Positions 24,965 to 34,575 of a stretch of 64,000 nucleotides of DNA are shown one piece after another. The position numbers and the translations under genes were made by a program. Source of the stretch: Psychrobacillus sp044762855 (GTDB lineage: Bacteria; Bacillota; Bacilli; Bacillales_A; Planococcaceae); assembly GCF_044762855.1 (NCBI RefSeq), contig NZ_JBIWFB010000001.1, forward strand, positions 682,001-746,000, given 5' to 3'. Within the stretch, counting starts at the first letter, position 1. The number at the start of each line of letters is the position of its first letter. The notes below the pieces were generated by a model. The model was given only the letters and a program-made list of their open reading frames with translations, was not told the DNA's origin and did no database searches.

Positions 24965-27325
24965 TTATTGTTCCTCTTTGACACCGTTCACTTGGAAATT
25001 ATATCGAATCACATCTCTAAAGAATGTATGAAGCATAGTTTGGAATAAGTGAAGTGCATCAAAAGAGTAAAGGCGATATGGATCTTCTTGGCCGTATCCG
25101 CGAATTCCGATACCTTCTCTTAAATGGTGTAGATTATCTAAATGACCAATCCATAACCGGTCCAGCGTTTCTGTGTAGAACGACTGAATGTTTCTCCATT
25201 CTTCGCTGTCGCTGCTTGTCATATTGACAATTTCAAAAGCTTTTTCATAGACGCTTTCTAGCGCTTCCTTCAATTGTGCTTTATTTTCCGAGTCTAATGA
25301 AGTAAAGGCATCCTCTTCATATGATGTTAGCATGGAAATAATTTTAACCTCATCCATTATCTCATTAACAATGGTCGATTCATTCGCATCGGAATCCACA
25401 AGTTCATCAATTAAATTATTGAAACGTTCATGCATCGCATCAATGACAAGCATTTGCATATTTTCTATTTTTAATGCTTTTTCTCGGTAGTTATACATAA
25501 CGCGTTGTTGGTCGTTGTTAATATCATCTAATTTCAATAAATGAGAACGGCTAGAGAAATGCATACCTTCGATTACATTTTGAACATTATACACAAACTT
25601 TGTTGGGTTAGATGAAATAACTAAGCCATTATCATCTGTTTTCAACTTATTTTTGTATTTAGTGAATTCTTCTTCATCGTAATAGTGGAATAGCTCGTCT
25701 TCCAATGAAATGATAAATTGCGAACTACCTGGATCTCCTTGGCGTCCACCACGACCACGAAGCTGCATATCTATTCGGGCGCTACTATGAAGCTCTGTTC
25801 CGATAATATGGAGTCCACCTAGTTCCGCAACTCCTTCTCCTAAATTGATATCTGTTCCACGCCCAGCCATATTCGTTGCCAACATGATTTTATTCATTTG
25901 CCCCGCTTGCGATATCAAGCCTGCTTCATCTTCTACTGTTTTTGCATTGAGTATAGAATGTTCGATGTCAAGGTCATGTAAGTAGGATGAAAGTTTTTCA
26001 GACTGCTCAATGGAAGTCGTTCCGATTAAAACAGGACGACCCATTTCATGATATTTTTTCGTTTCTTCTACAATTTTTTTCATCTTATCTTCATATGTCA
26101 AATAAACAAGTGTTTCCATGTCAATACGTTGGTTTGGTTTATTTGTCGGTATTTCTGTCACGCGCAAGTTGTACGTTTCCCAAAACTCATCGCGGGAAGG
26201 GACGGCACTACCCGTCATACCTGAAACATGTTTGTACAAACGGAAATAATGTTGGATCATAATAGAAGCTTGTGTATTGTTTTCTTCTTTAATTGAAACT
26301 TTTTCTTTCGCTTCAATCGCTTGATGAAGGCCGTCGCTAAATGTTCGACCTTCCATAATACGCCCAGTATATGGATCCACAATCATAATTTTGTCGTCTT
26401 TTACAATATAATCTACATCTTTGCGCATAACTACTTTGGCGCGAAGTGTCTGCATCGCAATATGCATAAATTCACGATGTTCTCGGTCGTATACATTATC
26501 GATGCCAAATGCCTCTTCTAATCGGTCAGCACCATTATCTAACAACACAATTTGTTTTGTTTCTGGATAATAATTGTAATCTTCATCGTCTTTGAATGAA
26601 CTTATGACTAATTGCATAATTGGAAACAAATTTAAGCTCGCATTGGATTTCCCAGCGATGATTAAAGGAGTTCTCGCTTCATCGATTAATATACTATCCA
26701 CTTCATCGATTAAAGCGTAAAATAGAGGTCGCTGGACAAGCTGTTCTTCACTTTGCACCATATGATCTCTTAAATAATCAAACCCAAACTCTGTTCCAGT
26801 ACCATATGTAATGTCACAATTATAGGCAGCTTGCTTTTCATCATTTTCTAAACCAGAAATATTTAATCCTACTGTTAAGCCTAAAAACTCAAATAATGGT
26901 TTCATCTCTTCGAAATCTCGACTAGCCAAATATTCATTGGCCGTAATAATATGCGTTCCTTTGCCGTGTAAAGCCATCACATATGCAGGTAGTGTTGCAA
27001 CTAATGTTTTACCTTCTCCTGTTTGCATTTGAGCAATTTGGGATTGGGTTAATACGGCACCACCCATTAACTGGGTATCATAGTGGCGCTTTCCTAATAC
27101 ACGTTTCGAAGCTTCCCGCACGACTGCAAATGCTTCCAACATGATTTCTTCAGGAGTTGCTCCATTATTTAGTTGTTCACGAAAACTTGTTGTATATGTT
27201 TGAAGCTCTATATCGGTTTTATTTGTAAATGAATCTTCTAACGCATTAATTTTGGATACTATTTTTTTGAGTTGTTTTAACTCAATGACTTCACCAGAAA
27301 TCATTTTCTTAATAGAATGTAACAT
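24965..27325 (-). CDS. secA2: Accessory preprotein translocase ATPase SecA2
   Basis: ATPase driving export of a subset of proteins through SecYEG, 786 residues. Walker A QTGEGKT (residues 101-107), DEVDSILIDEARTPL near 207 (Walker B region), the helicase motif GTTSIEQSEKLS, TNMAGRGTDI, and QLRGRGGRQGDPGSS. It lacks the C-terminal CxCxSxxxxxxCH zinc motif of canonical SecA and is about 55 residues shorter than B. subtilis SecA, as in Bacillus SecA2 of S-layer-bearing species. Start: the second ATG (27325), seven bases from GGGAG, is preferred over the ATG two codons earlier. Two large exported proteins are encoded divergently, possible clients. Confidence 0.88.
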   Translation of the reverse strand: MLHSIKKMISGEVIELKQLKKIVSKINALEDSFTNKTDIELQTYTTSFREQLNNGATPEEIMLEAFAVVREASKRVLGKRHYDTQLMGGAVLTQSQIAQMQTGEGKTLVATLPAYVMALHGKGTHIITANEYLASRDFEEMKPLFEFLGLTVGLNISGLENDEKQAAYNCDITYGTGTEFGFDYLRDHMVQSEEQLVQRPLFYALIDEVDSILIDEARTPLIIAGKSNASLNLFPIMQLVISSFKDDEDYNYYPETKQIVLLDNGADRLEEAFGIDNVYDREHREFMHIAMQTLRAKVVMRKDVDYIVKDDKIMIVDPYTGRIMEGRTFSDGLHQAIEAKEKVSIKEENNTQASIMIQHYFRLYKHVSGMTGSAVPSRDEFWETYNLRVTEIPTNKPNQRIDMETLVYLTYEDKMKKIVEETKKYHEMGRPVLIGTTSIEQSEKLSSYLHDLDIEHSILNAKTVEDEAGLISQAGQMNKIMLATNMAGRGTDINLGEGVAELGGLHIIGTELHSSARIDMQLRGRGGRQGDPGSSQFIISLEDELFHYYDEEEFTKYKNKLKTDDNGLVISSNPTKFVYNVQNVIEGMHFSSRSHLLKLDDINNDQQRVMYNYREKALKIENMQMLVIDAMHERFNNLIDELVDSDANESTIVNEIMDEVKIISMLTSYEEDAFTSLDSENKAQLKEALESVYEKAFEIVNMTSSDSEEWRNIQSFYTETLDRLWIGHLDNLHHLREGIGIRGYGQEDPYRLYSFDALHLFQTMLHTFFRDVIRYNFQVNGVKEEQ

Positions 27326-27490
27326 GTTCATTCTCCCTACTTTTAAATTCCATTGCCTATTATATCATGAAACTAACATGCAAGCATTTTCTTAATGATT
27401 TGCTAATGTTTCAATTATATTACAACTATAAGTTTTAAATGTTACCAATTGATGTTAATGTTAAAATATAGAATGAAAGGGGTTTTAGTG

Positions 27491-29818
27491 TTGAAGAAAA
27501 TTTATATTCCAGTGATGGCTGCTATGTTAGCTACACCTTTAAATAGTGTGGCAAGTGCAGAAGAATTAGTAAAAACGGACACGGCTGTAGAAGAAGTAAT
27601 AGTAGAACCAGTAGGAACTGGGGAAGAAGTAATTGAGGTTGAAGGTAGTGTAGAAGAATGGTTAGATAATGCAATTGAGGAAAAACCAGAGGAAGAAGTT
27701 ATTTTAGAGGGATATGAAAACTTAGGACCAATGATTTTTAAATCATCTGCTATTTCATCAAAAATTGCTGCCAATGAAGAAGGAGAGTACTTCATTTATT
27801 ACATCATGCATGGAGCACCAGCGGCATTAGTTGTAGTAGATTATCAAACAAAGGAAATCGTACATACTTTTACGTTAGAAGATTCTAAAAGTGCTTGGGG
27901 TCTTGATGTAGATGAAAATGGAAAGCTTTGGGTTGGAGGATCTGTTTCCAGTGTTCTTTACAGCTATGACCCAAACACAGAAGTTTTTGAAAATCACGGA
28001 CCGATTTTTTCCAATAAAAGCGATACTTCCATCCAAGATTTAATTGTCTCTGGCAATAAAGTATATGCTGGATCGGCATATGGAGGAGCACTAGTAGCAT
28101 TTGACACTGAAACGAAAGAAATAGAAGAATTTGGACAAATTCGTAAAAGAAAAGAGTTTGTCAAAGCGATCGTTGCCGATGAAGAAAAGGATGAGATTTA
28201 TGTCTCAATAGGTTCGGCAATGGATCTATTAGTGAAAAAGCCTGGTACGAAAAACTTCACATCTTTTTTACCATCAAAATATATGTCAGAAAAATATGCA
28301 CAAGATTTAGTATTGACGGATGATTACGTAGTTGCAAGATTGTATCCTTCTAATGTAGCAGTAGTTTTTGATAGAAAAACATTGAAAATCGTAGATGAGT
28401 TTGAACTGAATTCTAAAACAGTTTCTACATTATCACCAGATGGAAAGTCTTTATACTATACAAAGGCACAGCAACTAATTCGATATGATTTCACAACAAA
28501 GGAACACACAGAGCTAGGTGTAAATTTACCTAAAGGGACAGAAGGAATAAATCTGGATTTTATCGTAAAAGGAACGAAAAAAACAGATACTGAGCAAACA
28601 GATTTAGAATCACTCTTTGATAAAATATTTAAGGAAAAATCTGTAAAAAGAATTGAGTCACAAGTAACTTCAACAGAGAACGAAATGGAAGCACCGATTA
28701 ACGAGGAGCAACCAGTTACTGAAGAACCAATTATTGAAGAACCATCTGTGGAAGAACCAATTCTAGAAGAAGAGCCAGAAGAATGGTTGTTATCTGGTAT
28801 GGTCGATAATTTAGGACAATTATTTGAATACAATGCGCAAACGGGCGAAATGAAATATTATCAACTTGATTTACCGGAACAACCAGTAGAATTATATACA
28901 CTAGCTTCAAGTGAGGATGGTAAGAAAATATTTGCTAATGGTTATATGTCTGGTGGTCTTGGAGTATATGACGTTACAACTGGAGACAAAGAATTATACC
29001 GAAATGTTAGTCAAATAGAGTCTATGTTTGACATAAACAATAAATTATATATAGGTGCATATCCACTTGCTAGATTACTAGTTTATGATCGTTCTATCCC
29101 ATGGGATACTGGAAATCCAAAAGAAGTAATTCGTATGAATGAATACGGACAAGAAAGAACGACTGCTGTAACTCCTTATAACAAAGGGAAAGAAATTGTA
29201 TTTGGTACATTGCCAGACGCTAGCGTTGGTGGCGGAGCTTTAGCATTCTACGATACAGAAAACGAGAAAATGGAAATATACGAAAACTATATTTATAACC
29301 AAAGCCTCGTGTCATTAGTTAGTAGAGGAACACAAATTTTCGGGGGAACTTCGATTCACGCGAATCAGCAAGTGAACCCACGTGGAGCAAGACTGTTCTA
29401 CTTTAATCGAAGTAACCCAGAAGATAAAAAATATATTCATCTCCCATTTGATTCAAGTATGATTACTAGTTTAATAGTAGATAAAGATAATAATGTTTGG
29501 GGTATGGGCGATGGAACGCTATTTGTCTACAAAGATGAGTGGACAGATGTTCGTTCAGTTGAATTGCTTGAGTTAATCTCTGGTAGATTCCGTAACGCAC
29601 AAATCGTAGAAGGTCCAGATGGCTATATTTACGGAAGTGTGGAAGGAAAACTATTTAGAGTAACAAAAGATACGCTAGAAGTAGAATGGTTAAAAGATAA
29701 AGGAGTTTATGGACTTGTAAAAGATGTCAATGGAAACCTTTATTACTACGATGGAAGTAATTTATGGAAATACACAATCGAACAAAATAGAGAGCAACAA
29801 CAAAAAGAGCAAAAATAA
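27491..29818 (+). CDS. Large secreted protein with two beta-propeller-like regions
   Basis: Function unknown. About 775 residues with a signal peptide (about 1-24, ending ASA). There are two regions of repeated beta-strand motifs resembling YVTN/SMP-30 or WD-type propellers (about 65-370 and 440-765), with repeats such as DENGKLWVGG, VDKDNNVWGMGDGTLFVY and GPDGYIYGSVEGKLF. An acidic, proline-rich EEP linker (about 400-430) joins them, and a second acidic stretch follows the signal peptide. No cell-wall anchor is seen. Start: TTG at 27491 (or GTG one codon earlier) eight bases after AAAGGGG. It is divergent from secA2 and followed 32 bases later by another exported protein. Confidence 0.78.
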   Translation: MKKIYIPVMAAMLATPLNSVASAEELVKTDTAVEEVIVEPVGTGEEVIEVEGSVEEWLDNAIEEKPEEEVILEGYENLGPMIFKSSAISSKIAANEEGEYFIYYIMHGAPAALVVVDYQTKEIVHTFTLEDSKSAWGLDVDENGKLWVGGSVSSVLYSYDPNTEVFENHGPIFSNKSDTSIQDLIVSGNKVYAGSAYGGALVAFDTETKEIEEFGQIRKRKEFVKAIVADEEKDEIYVSIGSAMDLLVKKPGTKNFTSFLPSKYMSEKYAQDLVLTDDYVVARLYPSNVAVVFDRKTLKIVDEFELNSKTVSTLSPDGKSLYYTKAQQLIRYDFTTKEHTELGVNLPKGTEGINLDFIVKGTKKTDTEQTDLESLFDKIFKEKSVKRIESQVTSTENEMEAPINEEQPVTEEPIIEEPSVEEPILEEEPEEWLLSGMVDNLGQLFEYNAQTGEMKYYQLDLPEQPVELYTLASSEDGKKIFANGYMSGGLGVYDVTTGDKELYRNVSQIESMFDINNKLYIGAYPLARLLVYDRSIPWDTGNPKEVIRMNEYGQERTTAVTPYNKGKEIVFGTLPDASVGGGALAFYDTENEKMEIYENYIYNQSLVSLVSRGTQIFGGTSIHANQQVNPRGARLFYFNRSNPEDKKYIHLPFDSSMITSLIVDKDNNVWGMGDGTLFVYKDEWTDVRSVELLELISGRFRNAQIVEGPDGYIYGSVEGKLFRVTKDTLEVEWLKDKGVYGLVKDVNGNLYYYDGSNLWKYTIEQNREQQQKEQK

Positions 29819-29850
29819 TTGCTTAAGGAAATGAAGGAGAATTTAACTAA

Positions 29851-32106
29851 ATGAAACAAAAATTGCTATACCTTTTTATCGTTTTTGCAATCGTCACTGG
29901 CGCTCTATTTCAACCAAATCAGGCAGAAGCTGCTACAACGAAAGTTTATTGGGACGGCATATTAATGGTTCCTGGTCAAGTTGGAAAAATTAAAGTAATT
30001 AAACCAATCAACTTATGGAAGCGTACGGATGCAGGTTTAGTGTTCGAACGAGTATTGAAAAAAGGTGAGCAATACCGTGTCTATCGATATGATAATTTAT
30101 ACGGGGGTCAATATGGTCTTGGTGGAGGCATGTACATTACGAACATGGCAGGCTATGTCGAATACAAGACACCTTCTAAAGCAAAACTAAAAGAATTAGA
30201 AAATGCACAAGGAACGACGACACCAAGTGGAAATAATTCATCTCAGTTATTTCCAACTGAAGCTACACCTACTTTAACTGGCGGGAAAGTATTAAGTCAG
30301 AAAGTTACACAACTAGCTCCTGGTATTCGTAAAAAATACTTCGATATAGATGGTGCAATTGGTGCTCAAAATGTATTTGTCATTGAGTATGATGGGAAAA
30401 CTTCTAATGTAGGCTTAAAAACAGAGCTTGCAAAAGATCAATTAGTTGGATTGGAAACAACTTCTTCACAAGCAAATAGTGTGGAGCAAAATGATTCTTA
30501 TCACGTAGTTGCTGGCGTGAACGCCGATTACTTCGATAAACAAGGACAACCAATCGATTTAATGATGATGGATGGATCAATCGTCTCTACATCTCAAACA
30601 CCGCTTAATGAATTGGCAGTGTTAGGTGTGAAAGCGGATGGGAAAGCTATTATCGGTGCACCTCAAGTAGCTATGAATGTTTCCGTAAATGGGCAAGAAT
30701 CTTACGCAATTAATTCAGTCAATCGTAAACGTTCAGCAAATCATCTAGTCCTTTATACAAGAGACTTCAATGCAACAACTGGAACAAATGAACTTGGTAC
30801 AGAAGTTCGAGTGAAAATAGATTCAGGAAAACTTAATGGTTCTGAAACACTAGTCGGAACAGTTTTAGAAAATGTTACTGGTGTAGGAAATGCCAAGTTG
30901 AACAAAGGAGAAATTATTTTATCTGGACATAACTTTGCAAGCCAGTTTCTACAAAAAATTCAAGTAGGAGACCAAATTGCGATTTCTACAAAATTTACTC
31001 CTGCTGAATGGAATGATGTGCGTGAATCAGTCAGCGGTCGTTATCATTTAGTGAAAAACGGTGTGTTGCAAACAATCAAAGTTGCAGGGGTAGCACCTCG
31101 CACAGCAGTAGGTATTAAAAAAGATGGCAGTATTTTTACAACCGTAATTGATGGAAGAACAACAGATAGTAAAGGATTAACATTGCAAAATACGGCAAAA
31201 CTAATGAAAGACTTAGGGGCAGTGTATGCAATGACATTTGATGGTGGAGGATCTTCTACCGTAGTTACGAGAGAATTAGGGGATAATAAGGTAACTGTAC
31301 AAAACAAGCCTTCTGATGGGCGAGAGCGTTCAGTATCCAATTCTTTATTATTCATTAGTGAATATAAAACAGGTGCACTTGCAACAATCATACCAGTGTC
31401 TACTGTATTAGAAGTATTTGAAGGAGAAACATATACAGATTTATCTGTGCCAGTTAAAGGAATCGATCAGTATATGAATCCGGTAACTATATCAGGAAAC
31501 GCGAAAGTAACTTCTTCTATTTTAACGAATACAAATGGCAAGCAAGTAGTCAATGCGAAACCAGGTACGTATGCTGGTGTCGTAACTTATGATGGTAAAT
31601 CAGCGAATATCCAACTTAAAGTAACAAACGGTGCACCTACTATTTTAGAATCATTTAATAAAGGTATCCTAAACTATGAAGCTACTAGCGATCGAGCAAA
31701 ATCAGTTTCAGTTCAATCTGTTACAAATGATCGTGATGGTTCAAAAGCTATTAAACTAGTGTATGACTTCTCAGGTACAACTGGTACTTCAGGTGCATAT
31801 GTAAGTGCTAAAACGAAGTTAACGATTAGTACACCAGCTAAAAAAATCGGTATGTGGGTAAAAGGTGATGGAAAAGGAAACTGGCTCAGAACACAACTAG
31901 TAGACGCATCTGGTAAATCAGTTCAACTAGATTTAGATAAAAATGTGAACTGGACAGATTGGAGATTCGTTACTGCAGAAGTTCCAGCAGGACTAGCTTA
32001 TCCTGTAAAAATGGATTTACCAGTACGCTATATGCAAACGGAAGATACAAACAAATCGAATGGTGAAATTATTATAGACGATATCCAAGCGATTTATAAA
32101 AATTAA
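29851..32106 (+). CDS. Secreted phosphodiester glycosidase (NagPA/DUF2233-like)
   Basis: A 751-residue exported protein. Signal peptide about 1-27 (QAEA). Residues about 30-110 form a small module (WDG..GQ.GK...KP, GEQYRVY, LGGG, TPSK) that recurs in the CAP protein at 56001-57158. Residues about 150-505 match the NagPA/phosphodiester glycosidase domain: VVAGVNADYFDKQGQP near 221, APRTAVGIKKDGSIF and MTFDGGGSSTVV near 461, ending RSVSNSLLFI. The C-terminal 200 residues look like a beta-sandwich carbohydrate-binding domain. The family removes sugar from phosphodiester linkages, so a role in wall glycopolymer turnover is plausible but inferred. Confidence 0.82.
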   Translation: MKQKLLYLFIVFAIVTGALFQPNQAEAATTKVYWDGILMVPGQVGKIKVIKPINLWKRTDAGLVFERVLKKGEQYRVYRYDNLYGGQYGLGGGMYITNMAGYVEYKTPSKAKLKELENAQGTTTPSGNNSSQLFPTEATPTLTGGKVLSQKVTQLAPGIRKKYFDIDGAIGAQNVFVIEYDGKTSNVGLKTELAKDQLVGLETTSSQANSVEQNDSYHVVAGVNADYFDKQGQPIDLMMMDGSIVSTSQTPLNELAVLGVKADGKAIIGAPQVAMNVSVNGQESYAINSVNRKRSANHLVLYTRDFNATTGTNELGTEVRVKIDSGKLNGSETLVGTVLENVTGVGNAKLNKGEIILSGHNFASQFLQKIQVGDQIAISTKFTPAEWNDVRESVSGRYHLVKNGVLQTIKVAGVAPRTAVGIKKDGSIFTTVIDGRTTDSKGLTLQNTAKLMKDLGAVYAMTFDGGGSSTVVTRELGDNKVTVQNKPSDGRERSVSNSLLFISEYKTGALATIIPVSTVLEVFEGETYTDLSVPVKGIDQYMNPVTISGNAKVTSSILTNTNGKQVVNAKPGTYAGVVTYDGKSANIQLKVTNGAPTILESFNKGILNYEATSDRAKSVSVQSVTNDRDGSKAIKLVYDFSGTTGTSGAYVSAKTKLTISTPAKKIGMWVKGDGKGNWLRTQLVDASGKSVQLDLDKNVNWTDWRFVTAEVPAGLAYPVKMDLPVRYMQTEDTNKSNGEIIIDDIQAIYKN

Positions 32107-32139
32107 TCTCATTCACTAATGCGACAAAAAGCCTACTGG

Positions 32140-32177
32140 ATAAGGTTAAAAAGTATTAGAAGTTGCCAACCTTTTTG
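32140..32177 (+). terminator. Possible terminator after the glycosidase gene
   Basis: AAGGTT ... AACCTT with a 20-base loop, followed by TTTTTGATG. The stem is short. Confidence 0.4.
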
Positions 32178-32229
32178 ATGTGTGATAACGTAATCAGTAT
32201 GGATTTTTGCTAACTGTGGAGGGAAGTAC

Positions 32230-32640
32230 ATGTATTCGGAAGATAAAGATAAAGAAAATGCTTCACTTGATTCATCATTGGAAGAAAATGCGCAAAAAGT
32301 AATAGGTTATTACAAGCGCCAAGCATGGGCTGTAAAGGTATTTGATAAGATTGATCAAGATAGTATAGTAGAAGATGGTAAAGATGTTGTACTAGCTTCT
32401 TCCATTATTCAATCAAGTAATGATTTATTTTTCCCGGCTTTCATTCGAATTAATACGAAAGAGAACGGAAAAGTGGTAGGTGCATACTTGATTCTTGAAG
32501 AAGACGATAGTTTTCAATTGTTACCATTAGAACGCGCTTTAGAAGAATTACAACTCGATGAACTAGTACCATTTAAGTACCGTACGCTAGAAAAAATCGA
32601 AGGCGACGAGTACCAAGTTAACTGGCCAGAATTTTCGTAA
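32230..32640 (+). CDS. Hypothetical acidic cytoplasmic protein (136 residues)
   Basis: Not recognised. Soluble, acidic, with no signal peptide, membrane segment or cysteine. The central part (about residues 40-110) alternates hydrophobic strands and a helix (FFPAFIRINTKENGKVVGAY then YLILEEDDSFQLLPLERALE), suggesting one small alpha/beta domain. GGAGGG lies 8 bases before the ATG. It is followed by a very strong terminator and stands alone before the glycopolymer operon. Confidence 0.7.
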   Translation: MYSEDKDKENASLDSSLEENAQKVIGYYKRQAWAVKVFDKIDQDSIVEDGKDVVLASSIIQSSNDLFFPAFIRINTKENGKVVGAYLILEEDDSFQLLPLERALEELQLDELVPFKYRTLEKIEGDEYQVNWPEFS

Positions 32641-32735
32641 AGAGCGAAAGTGCTTTTTAGGTCAAAACTTATTTCTAACGTTTCATATGGGCTTTGGACA
32701 GACTTTTTGCTCAATCATTACCGTTTGAATTTTTG

Positions 32736-32782
32736 AGAGAAGCTAGTCGTGACGAAGTCACGACTAGCTTCTCTTTTTTTCG
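32736..32782 (+). terminator. Very strong terminator
   Basis: GAGAAGCTAGTCGTGAC pairs perfectly with GTCACGACTAGCTTCTC (17 bp, GAA loop), followed by seven T. It is about 100 bases past the stop codon of the 136-residue gene. Confidence 0.88.
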
Positions 32783-32898
32783 GTAATCTTATTGCGTTTG
32801 TCTGTCCATCACCCAACTTCAACAGTATGAATAAGGTTAACATCTTTTTGGATAATTAGTGAAAAAATATTTTCCAACTCATCAAGGAAACAGAGGAG

Positions 32899-32955
32899 GG
32901 CAGTCTAAGGACGCGACATCGTGTCGCAACGACTGCCTGACCCGCCTCGTGCGGG
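32899..32955. repeat. GC-rich structured intergenic element
   Basis: Nested inverted repeats: GGCAGTC (32899) pairs with GACTGCC (32931) and encloses GCGACA-TCG-TGTCGC (32913-32927); a second hairpin CCCGC-CTCGT-GCGGG follows at 32941-32955. The GC content stands out from the AT-rich surroundings. It resembles dispersed intergenic repeats I recall from other Bacillales genomes, but no second copy is in this window. The rest of the 820-base gap (32641-33467) holds two terminators, the tagO promoter and no convincing gene. Confidence 0.6.
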
Positions 32956-33282
32956 CCTGAAGATGCAATTTCGGTTGCTCGTCGCTTCTTTACTGTGGAT
33001 CTCTTCCTATTCATTAATAATAAATACTTGTTATAAATTGATGCTAAATATAAACGTAATACTTTCTTTAAATCAAAAAGCGGAAATAAAATAAAGAAGG
33101 ACTGAGCAGCCAAAATTGCATTTTTTGCTGCTTTTATATGGTTAGGAAAGTGAACTCTTCCCTTTCGCATAAGACAATCCCGTTAATGTTGTAGTAGTCG
33201 ATTCATTCCAAAGTAATCCAAAAGTATCTCTATACTAAATGTCTAGCATCTAAAGTAATTTATCCTTTGTAAGCTACGCATC

Positions 33283-33330
33283 AAAAGACTGACTTTTGCC
33301 TATAATAAGGCGAAAAGTCAGTCTTTTCTT
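33283..33330. terminator. Terminator upstream of the tagO promoter
   Basis: AAAAGACTGACTTTT ... AAAAGTCAGTCTTTT, a 15-bp perfect stem with a partly paired loop (GCC/GGC), then CTTTCTTT. It insulates the polymer operon from upstream transcription. Confidence 0.85.
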
Positions 33331-33344
33331 TCTTTATAATATAC

Positions 33345-33374
33345 TTGGTTACAAGTCTAGTTTTATAGTATAAT
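33345..33374 (+). promoter_or_regulatory. Candidate sigma-A promoter of the glycopolymer operon
   Basis: TTGGTT (33345) and TATAAT (33369) separated by 18 bases, about 90 bases before the tagO start and just after a strong terminator. Confidence 0.55.
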
Positions 33375-33467
33375 GAGTAATCGAAGAAACTTTCATGTTG
33401 CTAATTCGTCTACTGATAAGAGAAATTAAATAGCCAAGGAAAATATAAAAAAACAAGGATGATATTT

Positions 33468-34532
33468 TTGGACATAAAATTACTTCTTGCTTTTATCATA
33501 TCTATGGTAACGGCAATAGCTGTTACGCCACTTGTAATAAAACTTGCACATAAAATCGGAGCTACAGATAAACCAAATAAACGAAAAGTGCATCAGAATG
33601 TGATGCCTCGACTTGGTGGTCTTGCAATTTTTATTGCAGTAGCAGTTGGTTATTTTGTAAGTGGATTATACGAAGCGAAAATTACCGGAATAATCGTTGG
33701 TGCATTGATCATCATTGTTTTGGGAATCATAGATGATAAATATGAAATATCCGCAAAAATAAAACTTTTAGGCCAAATTCTAGCTGCATGTGCAGTAATG
33801 GGGAGTGGACTAACAGTAGAGGTGTTAAATATTCCTTTCATCGGAGTATTTGATCTTGGGATATTGTCATACGTCGTTACGTTATTTTGGATCTTAGCAA
33901 TTACAAATGCGATTAACTTAATTGATGGACTGGACGGATTATCCGCTGGTATTTCATCTATCGTATTTGCAAGTATTGCATTTTTAGCATTTTCTGCAGA
34001 CAAAATGCTAATACTTAGTCTGTCGTTAATATTACTAGGTAGTACACTTGGATTTCTCTTTCATAATTTTTACCCTGCGAAAATTTTCATGGGAGATACA
34101 GGATCCATGTTTTTAGGTTATTCGATTGCCATTTTATCATTGCTAGGTTTGTACAAAAGTGTTACGTTATTTAGCTTTGTCGTACCGATTATGATACTAG
34201 GTGTTCCGATATTTGATACATCGTTTGCGATTATTCGAAGATTGGTCAATAGAAAACCGATATCTGCAGCCGATAAATCACATTTGCATCATCGATTGTT
34301 AGCGTTAGGTTTATCGCACCGAGATACTGTGTTAGTTATATATGGATTTGGTTTAATATTTAGTATTGCAGCAATTACGTTTGAAACACTTACGTTAAGA
34401 TGGGCTATTTTTATACTAGTCTTCATATTAATCGCATTTGAAATTGTTGCTGAAAAAATTGGTCTCGTAAATGACGAGTATCGACCAATATTATCCGTAT
34501 TCCGAAAAGTTGTTGGGTATAAGCGCAATTAG
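33468..34532 (+). CDS. tagO: Undecaprenyl-phosphate N-acetylglucosaminyl-1-phosphate transferase
   Basis: MraY/WecA-family membrane enzyme of about 354 residues and ten to eleven helices. It starts wall-polymer synthesis by moving GlcNAc-1-phosphate from UDP-GlcNAc to undecaprenyl phosphate. Motifs: KRKVHQNVMPRLGGLAIF near residue 38, DDKYEISAKIKLLGQ near 90, the catalytic region NLIDGLDGLSAG near 152, FHNFYPAKIFMGDTGSMFLG near 205, and the basic loop HLHHRLLALG. Start: TTG at 33468, six bases after AAGGATGA, is preferred because the ATG at 33459 overlaps that site. First gene of the operon. Confidence 0.92.
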   Translation: MDIKLLLAFIISMVTAIAVTPLVIKLAHKIGATDKPNKRKVHQNVMPRLGGLAIFIAVAVGYFVSGLYEAKITGIIVGALIIIVLGIIDDKYEISAKIKLLGQILAACAVMGSGLTVEVLNIPFIGVFDLGILSYVVTLFWILAITNAINLIDGLDGLSAGISSIVFASIAFLAFSADKMLILSLSLILLGSTLGFLFHNFYPAKIFMGDTGSMFLGYSIAILSLLGLYKSVTLFSFVVPIMILGVPIFDTSFAIIRRLVNRKPISAADKSHLHHRLLALGLSHRDTVLVIYGFGLIFSIAAITFETLTLRWAIFILVFILIAFEIVAEKIGLVNDEYRPILSVFRKVVGYKRN

Positions 34533-34575
34533 CGCTTTACATATTAAAATTCATTGATAGGTTGGTGTAAATGAA

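Noticed and set aside
32856..33170. A 104-residue minus-strand frame over the GC-rich element
   Set aside because: It is kept open by the composition of the structured element; no ribosome site and no protein-like pattern.
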